In this document: positions 22,194 to 31,507 of the stretch, piece by piece
Numbering within the stretch: the stretch's first letter is position 1
How the letters are laid out: each line of letters begins with the position of its first letter
Source of the DNA: Craspedostauros australis
Taxonomy: Eukaryota > Bacillariophyta > Bacillariophyceae > Mastogloiales > Achnanthaceae
Direction of reading: 5' to 3'
Assembly: GCA_026770025.1 (NCBI GenBank)
Contig: JAMXDE010000005.1
Coordinates: forward strand, 930,001 to 994,000
Length of the DNA: 64,000 bases
Program-made: the position numbers and the translations under genes
The notes under the pieces: model-generated
Told to the model about the DNA's origin: nothing
Databases searched by the model: none
Seen by the model: the letters and a program-made list of their open reading frames with translations, nothing else

Positions 22194-22648
22194 GTGTGCG
22201 ACAGTGGCAATGGCATGGAAGGAATAGTACAGACTCTCAAGGACAACGCAGGCACAGATGATCTTTGTGATTTAGCCACAGTGGACATCCTTTGGTATGA
22301 CATGATGGCTTTGACGCATTGATGGTACCATGCATTCCACCATTTCTTGCTGGACATGCAGGAGGATTTGGTCGGTTGTTGATGGCATTGATGGCATTGA
22401 CGGCTGTGGGGGACTGGCCAATGAGCACAGTAGTTGACCATTGCTGCGAAAGATCTTTGGATGCGAAGAGCGGTATCGTATGTTTGGTTGGCATCTATTG
22501 GTGCAGCAGTTTGTCCATTCCGTGTGTTCTGCCATTCGTGGATTCGGTCGTTTGTCTGTTGGTTGATTTGCGCTGCTGAATTGTGAATGTTGTTTGTTGT
22601 TCGGAGTGATCACTTGTCTGCCCATTCATTTGCGTTCGTTTGTGTTGG

Positions 22649-23056
22649 TTAGTTCATGCGTTTGGGAGCGACGAGCGGCGACAGTTTGGAATGGATTTTG
22701 TGGATGGAATTGTTGATCGTACGATGCTCATGCTGTTTGACATTTGAGCCACGCAGAATCTGTAGTGTGTGCGGGTGCGCATCCGCATCAGACAGCATTC
22801 CATGGGATGCCAGAGGAGCAACATTGAATAGAACACAATGATCAATGAGTGGCATTGATGTAAGTGATGACAAATCAAACTGGAACAAGTGATTGTTGCC
22901 AAATACTCTGCTGATTTGTTGGTTGCAGCCAGCAGAACTCAGTTGGGTGTTCTCTGTTATGTACCCTGCAGGCTCCGCAGCTGTGACCTGTGGGCTCTGC
23001 TCTCTGCCAAATGATGCAGAGTGATCTGTTGATCGCTTTGAGATACTTTGCTGCAT
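22649..23056 (-). CDS. Hypothetical 135-codon ORF, weak support
   Basis: An isolated minus-strand ORF inside the candidate element, with mixed composition and no recognisable domain. It is kept only because the surrounding minus strand shows coding-like composition (A/C-rich, Ser/Thr/His/Gln-rich translation). It may be a fragment of the element's former gene or chance. Confidence 0.15.
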   Translation of the reverse strand: MQQSISKRSTDHSASFGREQSPQVTAAEPAGYITENTQLSSAGCNQQISRVFGNNHLFQFDLSSLTSMPLIDHCVLFNVAPLASHGMLSDADAHPHTLQILRGSNVKQHEHRTINNSIHKIHSKLSPLVAPKRMN

Positions 23057-25295
23057 GTACTATGGTCTTTGTTGGGTACTCTGGTGTTGGGGATTTGTAG
23101 TTTCTTGATTGTTGCCAATTACTTTGCAGTATATTCGATGCTTGATCCTTTTCTGCTGCTGGTTGCTTCCTGTTGGATCTTCTCTGTGAATTTGGTTGTG
23201 GTTGGATGCTCCTCGTTCTGAATGTGCTTCATTGCTTCACTACTGGTTGCCAAATGTCATGTGGTGGTGCTCACTACTAACCCACTAGTACCTGGTTGAA
23301 GCCAGATACTCTTCTCAATATTGAGCCATGTATGAATTCATTGGCTGTGGTTGGAAGCCCTTTTGCTTCTTCTGGAAACTGCCTACTACTTGTTGATCAA
23401 CAACAATATTCCCGGATCTTGCTGAATGCAGTCTTCTCATCAGTTGGTTGCTTCAGGAAGCAGTCTGTGCTCTGCATTCTGTGTGGCACCGGTGACTAGT
23501 ATGTGTGTTGGCGTCAGCCGGATGTTGCCTTTCATGCTTTCGACGGGATGTGGTGCTCTCTGTCTGTTGCGACATACACTGATGAGATCTGTACTATATG
23601 CTGTGCTCTCTGCCCATCAGCTGCTTCCAGCCAGATGATCTGCTATTGACCATCAGCCGAATATACAACTTCTGAAGACTACTGTGATGTTCATTCCACA
23701 TGCTCAATGCTCAGCCATCCACAAGGCTCTGAATGCACCAACTCACGGAGCATTGTCCTTGCCGCTGTGATGTCAGTGTTGTTGAGGTTGTTGTTGCCCT
23801 GATGCACGGCATTCGCAGCTCGTTGTGCATTGCTGACTGCTCTTCACTGCCCTTTGCCCATTGACATCATAGAGGATGAGAATTTGGTCTGCAGTGGGAG
23901 TGCAAGGAGATGCAGCTCCAGATCCACCATTGCCCTTCAACCATACTTGTATTCCTTGTGTGTCGGTACAGAGTGTTGACGATGGTTGCTGCATCCGTTG
24001 ACGATGCTGCGGTAGGCGTTAGTGGAGTAGCTTGGTAGATTTCTCTGCTGGTGTGTTCATGAGATGGTGGTGTCTCATGGTCGTCGACGATGCTGTCGGC
24101 ACTGAACTACGCAGTATCATTCTGCTCAGCACACACTGAGCATATCTTCGATGGCCACAATGGAGTTGTTGTTAATGATATAGTTGACCTGCAGCCCTGG
24201 TTGACTTGCTGTGATGGATGCAATTGCGTTGTTGTTCAGTTTCTGTGGTGGATGGTGTTGTTGGGACGAATCTGTTGGTCCACCCAACGCCTCCCACCAA
24301 ACCATGCGTTGAATTTGTTGCGTTTGAAGGCTTTGCGAGAACCATCTACCGTCTGTCCGTGCACCCACATACACACGTCATGATGGTGAGACGAAGTGAT
24401 TGGACAAGGAATACTGATGATGACGTTTGACAAATGTCAATGATAAAATACGAGAGCCATCGGTACATTTCAAATTTGAATTTCAAACGTTCACATGTAT
24501 CAGTAGTTGAAATTGCGTAGATTGTTGCCATGAAACACGAATGACGTTAATGGAGGTTACGCGAGTCAATATTTAAAATGGCCTCTCCCGCTTTGGATTG
24601 ATGGTGACTAAAGGGGTTCCACCATTGCTTCTTCCCCAGCTTGCTTACTGCCACCCAGAAGACTACGTGTACTTCAATACTTCCTAAATGATTTCCTTCA
24701 AAGACTTGGGACGATTTCTTCGACAAGGGTTGAATTGAACGACTGAGATCGAACACATGTGAACAAGGACATTCGCCACAGTACAAGACGGCAATGCACG
24801 AGACTGAGGATGTCAATCCAATTCTCCATCGTTGCCTCACTCTTTCAGAAGCTATTGTACTCGATTACCCCCTGTCCATTAGAAGTACCGCCTTCACCAT
24901 CAGAATCCTGTGCGCAATGAATCGAGAATGAGCAGGGGAAGAGCAGTTGGGACAGCTTCCCACGTTGACACCGCGAGTTGATCATGTTGTGAGCACCCAG
25001 AAATTTGCCGTCTGCCCGTCTGTGCGGCAATTGGCATCATGTTTTGCCTCCAACCCACCAAAAACAGATTCTCGAACTCGTGAACAAACCCAAATGTCAT
25101 GAGATAGTCCCAAACTCGAGAAAAACAACACGACAGATCGTGGGCTCCATTAGAGGTAGCCTGCTCAACTTCATCACCTCATAACTTTATAAACAAGATT
25201 CCCCTGGAGCTTTAATCTCGGATTATGAATCTAAGTATGTTAAAGTGTATATGAGCCAAGTTTCATCTGAATCGAAGGACCAAAATCAAAGAATC
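23057..25295. other. Right part of the candidate element: no supported gene
   Basis: About 2.2 kb of G/T-rich plus strand with only short, interrupted ORFs. Words such as TTGGTTGCTTC and TGTGCTCTGCATTCTG recur loosely, suggesting old duplicated or coding material. An AT-rich palindromic patch (CAAATTTGAATTTCAAACG) lies near 24470. Confidence 0.4.
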
Positions 25296-25333
25296 CTGGA
25301 GGGACCGCACCGCTATTGACTCACACGGGTCAT
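25296..25333 (-). repeat. Right terminal inverted repeat of the 6.66-kb candidate element
   Basis: The inverted partner of 18672-18709, ending ACACGGGTCAT. It lies only 83 bases from the stop codon of the neighbouring membrane-protein gene, so the element would end in or beside that gene's 3' untranslated region. Confidence 0.75.
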
Positions 25334-25416
25334 ATAATGTATCCCCTCCAGGCAGGACCTCAGCGCTTGTCCAAATCACTCAGTGTGTCTTGGCGTGTTG
25401 TCCTTGTCGCAACCGT

Positions 25417-27396
25417 TCATTGCTTGTGCGTCACATCACTATCTTCGTCGACGACCGCTGCTACTGTTCCCGCCAGCGGCGCTTCCGGCATTGCGGCTGC
25501 TACCACTTCGTTCACAGGCGTAGTGCGCACGAGATTTGTCATTTGGAGAATGCTGCGCTGCACGACGGAATCAAGGTTGTTGTTGGAGACTTCCGGCGCA
25601 GGAGAGCTTATGCTGGAGACGCTGGAATGTCTCGACACGGCGATATTGTATTCGGGGACGTATCTGTCGCCAGGTGCGTCCATCGGCACGTCGCCGTGAG
25701 CGGCAAGGGAAGATCCACCCATGCGTCGCGAGCCGCCATCGAGATTGGATGAGGTGCCGGCCTGGGATGGACTCCATGCGCCGCTGGACATGTAATCCTG
25801 CGCCTGCGCCAGCGAGAAGATCCGCTGCTCGTCGAAGACTGGTTGGGAACTCGCGGTGTTGTTGATTGACAAGTGTGATGGCGAGGGAATATCTTGCTGG
25901 GTGTGGGTGGATTGCAAAGCAGCCGCCGCCCTGTGGGGATGCCGGTGCGCCGACGAGAATGCGGACGCCAGGGACTGTCGCAGACTTGACGTTGTCGCTG
26001 CTTCGGTGGGTATGTTGTTTCGCACACCACCACCGATACGGACCGTCGACGCCGAGTACGCGCCCCTTGACTGGGAGATGCCGCTGTCATTGTGGACCAA
26101 GCTGTTCGCACGAGCGGACATGGGCAGGCTGCCGGCGGGCTCCACCGCCTGGTCCACGCGTCCGCATTGCAGATTCGTTCGAGCGGCGGCCCGTATTATC
26201 GTTCCCTGACGTTCCGCCAGCGGTCCGACCCAGCGAAGGCACATGCCGCCGATGTTGTACAGGAACAGCGAGAATGGCCACAGCACGAACGCCCCTGCTC
26301 CGACGCTGACCCATCCGTACGTCTGCTGTCTCGGCCTGCATCGTAGCACAGCGTTCTTGGCACCCCAAAAGGAAATGGCGACCAATATGAACGCAACACC
26401 GATGCTGCACCCTCTCATCCACACCTGCTGCGGTTCCTGCAGCTGCTTCTGACGTGACTCCAGCAACCAATCTGCCTTGAGCACGGCGATGGTCGGATCG
26501 TCTTCCAGCACCAGCAATTCCACGTTGAAGAATCCCTCCTCCACGAACTGCCTCGTTTCAAAGGTCTTGCGGATCTGGATGGGCTCTTCCGTGGTTTCCA
26601 CGATGTAATCGACCACCGCATGGTACACGGGGATGCCCGTCCCGTCGGGATCCTGTCCCAGCGTCACCTGCAGCACGTGCCCGCGCACCAGCTTGCTGTT
26701 CTGCTCGCGGAAGGGGTCCGTCTGAGGGTCCTCCTGCAGCGTGCTGATGATCCAAACGGTCCACCCGACTGCGCATGCCAAACACAGCCACACATCCGAA
26801 AGGCTGCCGTACACCACCTGCTGACGCCCGCGCAGCTGTCGTCTCTGCAGTGTTCTGGCTTGCGATGACAATGATGATAGCACAGATGACCGTCGCTGGT
26901 CTTCGCTTGGATCGACATGGTCGTGATCGTTGTCGTGCTTGTTGTCGTTGCGGAATTCATAATCATGCGAGTTTTGCAACCAGGAGCCCGATTCGTCATT
27001 GATTCCCAACCCCATGTCAACATCCACCTCGGAATCGGACGCCAGAAAGGCGTAGTCCTTGATGTCAATCTTCTGCATGGAATGCGAGTACTCATGTTCG
27101 TAGCCATGGCCATACTGGTAGTCATGATCCTGGTAGTAGCTGTGCTCGTAACCGTGACCTGATGTGACAAATGACGGCATCGATGGATAGCTGATGGAAA
27201 TCCAACCATCGCAATGTCCCTCCATGCACACCCCCAACGTCAATACGATGGTAACGAACAGAAGGATGATGCTGCGAATGGAGATAGTATTCGCATTGCT
27301 GATGCCATCGTTGTCGTTGTTGTCATTGTTGTCGTTGGTGATGGTGATCGGATGCGTCGTGGCCCATCTTGACTCAGAGGCTTCAACATCCATCAT
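25417..27396 (-). CDS. Unrecognised membrane protein with three predicted membrane segments (659 residues)
   Basis: A single exon. The frame reaches 27414 only through a TTG, so the ATG at 27396 (or the adjacent one at 27393) is taken. Membrane segments: about 42-62 (IILLFVTIVLTLGVC), about 210-228 (SDVWLCLACAVGWTVWIIS), then a closely spaced pair at about 335-390 (SIGVAFILVAISFWG and GAGAFVLWPFSLFLYNIGGM). Between the second segment and the pair is a compact beta-rich stretch (about 245-330: GHVLQVTLGQDPDGTGIPVY, TRQFVEEGFFNVELLVLEDD). It is reminiscent of DUF3592-like extracytoplasmic domains, but I cannot confirm this. The region after the first segment is Tyr/His/Asp-rich (HGYEHSYYQDHDYQYGHGYE). 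The last 260 residues are disordered and Ser/Ala-rich. It sits between the two candidate mobile elements. Confidence 0.72.
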   Translation of the reverse strand: MMDVEASESRWATTHPITITNDNNDNNDNDGISNANTISIRSIILLFVTIVLTLGVCMEGHCDGWISISYPSMPSFVTSGHGYEHSYYQDHDYQYGHGYEHEYSHSMQKIDIKDYAFLASDSEVDVDMGLGINDESGSWLQNSHDYEFRNDNKHDNDHDHVDPSEDQRRSSVLSSLSSQARTLQRRQLRGRQQVVYGSLSDVWLCLACAVGWTVWIISTLQEDPQTDPFREQNSKLVRGHVLQVTLGQDPDGTGIPVYHAVVDYIVETTEEPIQIRKTFETRQFVEEGFFNVELLVLEDDPTIAVLKADWLLESRQKQLQEPQQVWMRGCSIGVAFILVAISFWGAKNAVLRCRPRQQTYGWVSVGAGAFVLWPFSLFLYNIGGMCLRWVGPLAERQGTIIRAAARTNLQCGRVDQAVEPAGSLPMSARANSLVHNDSGISQSRGAYSASTVRIGGGVRNNIPTEAATTSSLRQSLASAFSSAHRHPHRAAAALQSTHTQQDIPSPSHLSINNTASSQPVFDEQRIFSLAQAQDYMSSGAWSPSQAGTSSNLDGGSRRMGGSSLAAHGDVPMDAPGDRYVPEYNIAVSRHSSVSSISSPAPEVSNNNLDSVVQRSILQMTNLVRTTPVNEVVAAAMPEAPLAGTVAAVVDEDSDVTHKQ

Positions 27397-27968
27397 TATA
27401 GTTGGATTATACAATATAAGAGTTGGTATTGTGTGGCTGTTGCTTGAGCCGACGTGATGCGTTTTGTTTTCTTATGATGTGTTGAGTACGATGATGGCGA
27501 TGGTTCAACACAACAACTACGACAACAACCACAACTACTGTATGCTAGCGTGTGATGCTGATGACAATGATGATGTCCCGCAAGATCGACTGTGCTCTTC
27601 CTGTCGTCTTCCGAACGAACTGTCCAATTGCGTGATGGATGTTGTCCACGCTCAATCACAAGTGTATGCCTACGAGTATGGTTGAGTCTCAGAGCGTGGA
27701 TGTTAGCGTGGTTGAGTCTCAGGGCGTGGATAGTACCGTGGTTGGTAGCGCGGATGATGGCATGAGATGGTTGGGTTCACAATGTGCGAGTTGGAAGCAA
27801 GGAAGGATGGCTCCCTTCTTGGTCGAGTTCTTCACATCGTTCTTGTGTCGTTCTTTTCGCCGTCTTTGGTTCCTCCTCCAATTCACCAGTCCGCTCTCGC
27901 GCAACTCTGGCAGAGGTAACGGCTGAACTGGTTTGGCTCGGGTTCTGTAACGGCGAATTTTCTCCACT
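27397..27968. other. Intergenic between the membrane-protein gene and the 3-kb element
   Basis: Presumed promoter of the minus-strand gene. A short imperfect direct repeat, GTTGAGTCTCAG(A/G)GCGTGGAT, occurs at about 27683 and 27713. No gene is supported. Confidence 0.5.
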
Positions 27969-27999
27969 GGAGGTGGTTGTAAGGGTCATAATTTCATAA
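27969..27999 (+). repeat. Left 31-base terminal inverted repeat
   Basis: Perfect inverted match to 30959-30989. Related short copies of its inner part (CATAATTTCATAAT) recur inside the element near 28150. Confidence 0.9.
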
Positions 28000-28274
28000 T
28001 CTGGGCCTCTTGACCAATCATATCGCTCCATTTAGGGCACAAGATACCTTTCGGCTCCTCGTTGAATTGGGGGTCAACGTCGACATAACGTCAATCGAAA
28101 TAATTATGAACTCATTGTCCGCGAATATGAACGCTCCTCGGAGACCGTTCATAATTTCATAATCTCTCTGAGGAGTCGCGGTAGTCCAAAATTCGTTCTC
28201 AACGGCTACATCGGAGCAAAACTTTGTGCTCACACCAGATTGATCCGATGTGCTCTACTGCAAATTGATTATTC

Positions 28275-28682
28275 GTGCCCACCCATTGCATTGCACCTCT
28301 CTGTTGCAGTTCAACTCCTTCTTTACATGCACCTAGTGTAACTCTGTATTTATCATCTGATGAACTCCAGCGGATCATATCTTCCCCCACCATCATGACT
28401 TCCACCCTCCAGTATCATCGCTGGCACCAGGCTGCCTTGATTTCTGTCATCTTTGTCATTCTCAAGCATCTTGCTGCACAGCAGCGCCTCCTCATGTGTG
28501 CTGTGGCACACTGCATCCTTGACACCATGCCAACAAGTGTGCGGAGGGGTCGGTACCTCAGCTCAAGCATCTTCCATCATCAAGCATTATCTTTCAGGTC
28601 TTTGATTTGAGAGTATGGTGACTCCATGGAGTTCTACGACTTCATTGGGCTTACCAGGCCATCGTTCGATCGATTGGCATAA
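28275..28682 (+). pseudogene. Possible transposase relic
   Basis: One frame, interrupted by a TGA at 28608-28610, reads RRGRYLSSSIFHHQ and then EFYDFIGLTRPSFDRLA before a TAA. The phrase FIGLTRPSFDRL resembles the region before the catalytic domain in Harbinger-type transposases, where a Phe-rich motif precedes a helix. The resemblance is short and from memory. No DDE residues follow in frame. A TTTCAG acceptor-like site precedes the TGA, so splicing is possible. Confidence 0.25.
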
Positions 28683-28876
28683 CTGCTATAGCCTGGCATT
28701 GAAGCGTTGCCCGTTGATCCATGAGCTGCGGCGCCACCACGACCATCATATATTCTCTGTTGTAAGTTTGACTACATCGATGTCACTGCCATTGCAATGG
28801 AGTATCTGGCTTCCAAGACAGAATTGTAGAACCATTTCTGGTAGGATCTACCTTTGTTGGAAGGTCGGAAGAGATC

Positions 28877-29113
28877 TTGGAGGACGTAGGGAGCAATAGA
28901 ATGGCAGAGGCTGAAGTTGAGGCAACGGAAGAGCACTCTCGCGAAACAGGGACTATGGATGACAATTGTAACCTGACATACGAAGCGATGGCTCTTGAGA
29001 AGAAAGCAAAGGAAGATGTGGAATACATCAATGATACCCAGAAGCAAAGAAGGTGTGAGTGGGAAGCTACAATGGCCATTTGTATCATCAAAGCATCAAC
29101 AATGAGACAATAA
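28877..29113 (+). pseudogene. Small charged ORF inside the 3-kb element
   Basis: A 78-codon ORF, Glu/Lys/Met-rich and predicted helical (EAMALEKKAKEDVEYINDTQ). The open frame begins a little upstream at about 28830. It may be the remains of an accessory DNA-binding or coiled-coil protein of the element, or chance. No domain is recognised. Confidence 0.2.
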
Positions 29114-29693
29114 GCAAGCAAACAATTGCGCTGAATGCTGCGATGGTTGGGATAGGTACGTGGAGCGTTCAATGAATGAAGGAGTGGACACCAGCAGCAC
29201 AGCCAATGGAGAAAGGAAGACAGAGGGAAGCAGGAAAGCGACGACGCTTGGAGAGTAGTATGGAGATGAACTGCGGATGGCACGGAGCGACACATACGTA
29301 TATACAAACACATTCATCTGGTATATGGCAGTTGAAAACTGCACTTAGGCAAGACACATGTATTTGTGAATGTGTGAAGCAGCAAGAGATGTGCGACACT
29401 GAAGCTGTGAATGTGTCAACATACGACCCCATTCAGCGAGGTCGAGCATAATCCTGTCAATGTTGTCCAGTAGGGTTAGATATATTTAGATAGCTCTTAC
29501 AACACTAATACATGGCTTGTCCTCACTGTGGACGAGAATGATGCCGTCAATGTTGGTCGATATCAGACTGCGATGGTATCCAACAGAGTGGGTAGCGATG
29601 TTGTGACAGCTTCAGTGTCGTGTTGATTCCTCATGTTGTGGACGATTGGGCTCTGTTGTGCGTTTCCTCCCTTGTGCGTGTTGTGTCAAGTAG

Positions 29694-30620
29694 CACAGGG
29701 TTGTTTTTGGCATCCCTACACGTTCACGTCTACATTCACGGCAACAACAGCAGCAGCTTCGCCAGATCGGCTGGCGTACATACAAGACGGCGCGACAGTT
29801 CAAGATGAACCGTGGGTCCACGTGTTTCATCTCCAAGTGGGCCTCGGGCTTTCTGGGCGTCAACCACAAACTTCATCAGACAGGCCAGCTGCAGTCGCCA
29901 AAATGCAAGTTCTGTGCCAGCAACGAGACCACTCAACACGTTCTCCGTTGCCCGGAGCATCAGGAAGCATGGGATGGGGCCACTTCTGGCCTAATCGATC
30001 GCATGGTTCAGATCGGGACCGCCCCAAGGCTGGTTCAACGCATGCGGGTCGGTCTTGTGAGATGGAGAAGGAATGCACGATCCAACGATGTGCAAAGCAA
30101 CATCGGGTGGTACCCCCTCACAATGGGGTTTATCCACGAGGACTGGGCTCTCCATCAGGCCCACTGGATGATGACGCATGAGTGTCGTTACCCAGATGCC
30201 AATGCTTGGGCCCGAGAGATTGCACGATGGATTTGGAGAACCCCGTGGGAGGTATGGCTGGTGCGGAATGCCAAAGTGCATGACAAAGAGATGCACCCCT
30301 CGGTCCAGGACCTGCGACGCAAGGTCCGCCGAATGATCCAGGGTGCGAGTCAGGATATGACCGAAGCGGAGATGCGTTTGTTCTGGGAGGGCTGACATAT
30401 CGATCACGGCACCAAGGTTCAAATGCAACAGTGGGTGAACTCTATGATCGCCGTTCACGCGGCGGTGAGAGCGCGGCGACGATCGCGGTCGATGCATGCC
30501 GAGAGGCGGGCGTTGGCGGCTTGGTTGGGGCTTTCACAGCAGACGACACATGCCAGCTCGCTCAAAGCACGGCCCTACGGGGCTTGCGGCGGCGAGGGTA
30601 AAGCCTTATGGCACATTTCT
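29694..30620 (+). pseudogene. C-terminal fragment of a reverse-transcriptase-type retroelement protein
   Basis: The frame is open from 29694 to a TGA at 30393-30395 and stays coding-like in the same frame to about 30620. It begins with an Arg/Gln-rich stretch, then FKMNRGSTCFISKWASGFLG, then the zinc-binding signature CKFCASNETTQHVLRCPEHQ. The Cys-x2-Cys...His-x3-Cys pattern and spacing are those of the zf-RVT-like region that follows reverse transcriptase in many non-LTR and diatom retroelement proteins. After it come Trp-rich helices (RWIWRTPWEVWLVRNAKVHD) and, past the TGA, VQMQQWVNSMIAVHAAVRAR. No reverse transcriptase palm motif is present, so this is a 5'-truncated copy with at least one in-frame stop. 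5' truncation is typical of LINE-like insertion. Confidence 0.55.
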
Positions 30621-30958
30621 ATTGTAATCCTTGAGTTATTATTATTCATGGCAACAGCAACACTTGCGAATACTCCACAGCATAATATAATACAATGGAG
30701 CACAGTGACTCATCCTATGGTATAAACATATTCTATACTCTCCACAACATAATAGGATGAACTTGATGCTTATCTTAGCAATCCGCAAGTGATGACAAGA
30801 TAACCCTGAATGGGGTCACAAGGAAAGTGGTCATGGAGAGAAATGCTGATGCATGGAAGGAATCAATGGATTGACGGGCACTGATTTAGTCTTGGGGGCA
30901 GATTTGGATACGGGACTGGTGGTCGTGACTTGAAATCGGGGTGAACGAGGCTGGCGGG

Positions 30959-30989
30959 TTATGAAATTATGACCCTTACAACCACCTCC
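30959..30989 (-). repeat. Right 31-base terminal inverted repeat
   Basis: Exact reverse complement of 27969-27999, flanked on the right by ACT. Confidence 0.9.
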
Positions 30990-31507
30990 ACTGTCACATG
31001 TAATTTGTGCTCTGTGTTGGACGAAAAAACGCCAATCTACCCGAAAACGCCAAACACAAGGGTAGGCAAGTTCGCTGAGTTTAGTCCGATGTTGGCACGA
31101 AAGGAGAGGTTGCGGACAACAAGAAGTATCCACAGAGATTGCGTTGGATGCTTCGAGATGAACCGAACCGATGTAGGGTGTGTCCGTATTTCATGAGTAT
31201 GAGTACGACCATGAGTAAGTACGTGAGATACTGGAGTAGTATGGTGGGCCACATCGCATTAGCAGGATAGCACTGTATCCGTAGGTACATAGCACGTCGG
31301 CATCTACACTCTTTCTCTCTCTCTCTCTCTCTATGTATGTAGGGAGGTAGCAGTAGAGAGGTGGAAGAGAAAATGCATCTGCAGCAATAGCAAACGCATC
31401 ATTCTTTAGCAATCCCTGATTCCAAAGCTTCAATCACTCGACTGCGCATGTATCATACTCTGTATGCAATTGCTTCACTGCACTCCCACGCAAGCCCTTG
31501 CTGTGCT
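30990..31507. other. Intergenic with (TC)n microsatellite
   Basis: No supported gene. A CT dinucleotide run lies at about 31314-31332. The segment holds the 3' untranslated region of the minus-strand gene ending at 31508. Confidence 0.55.

Larger units (their letters stand above)
18672..25333. mobile_element. Candidate 6.66-kb transposable element with inverted-repeat ends and possible 5-base target duplication
   Basis: The segment starts ATGACCCGTGTGAG at 18672 and ends with the reverse complement at 25333. The 38 outermost bases match in inverted orientation with four mismatches. The five bases just outside both ends are ATAAT (18667-18671 and 25334-25338), consistent with a target-site duplication, although these AT-rich flanks could match by chance. 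Inside I find no intact gene of recognised function. Broken coding-like stretches run on the plus strand in the left half and on the minus strand in the right half. The superfamily is not assignable from the ends. Two independent short elements in opposite orientation is the alternative explanation. Confidence 0.45.
27969..30989. mobile_element. 3.02-kb candidate DNA transposon with perfect 31-base inverted repeats and ACT target duplication
   Basis: The left end begins GGAGGTGGTTGTAAGGGTCA at 27969. The right end is its exact reverse complement over 31 bases, ending at 30989. ACT lies immediately outside both ends (27966-27968 and 30990-30992). A 3-base duplication with GG...CC termini fits PIF/Harbinger-like elements among known superfamilies. 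The interior carries a small possible transposase relic (28275-28682) and, downstream, a retroelement fragment (29694-30620) that looks like a later insertion. The element is non-autonomous or dead as it stands. The superfamily assignment is tentative because no DDE catalytic domain is visible. Confidence 0.65.
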
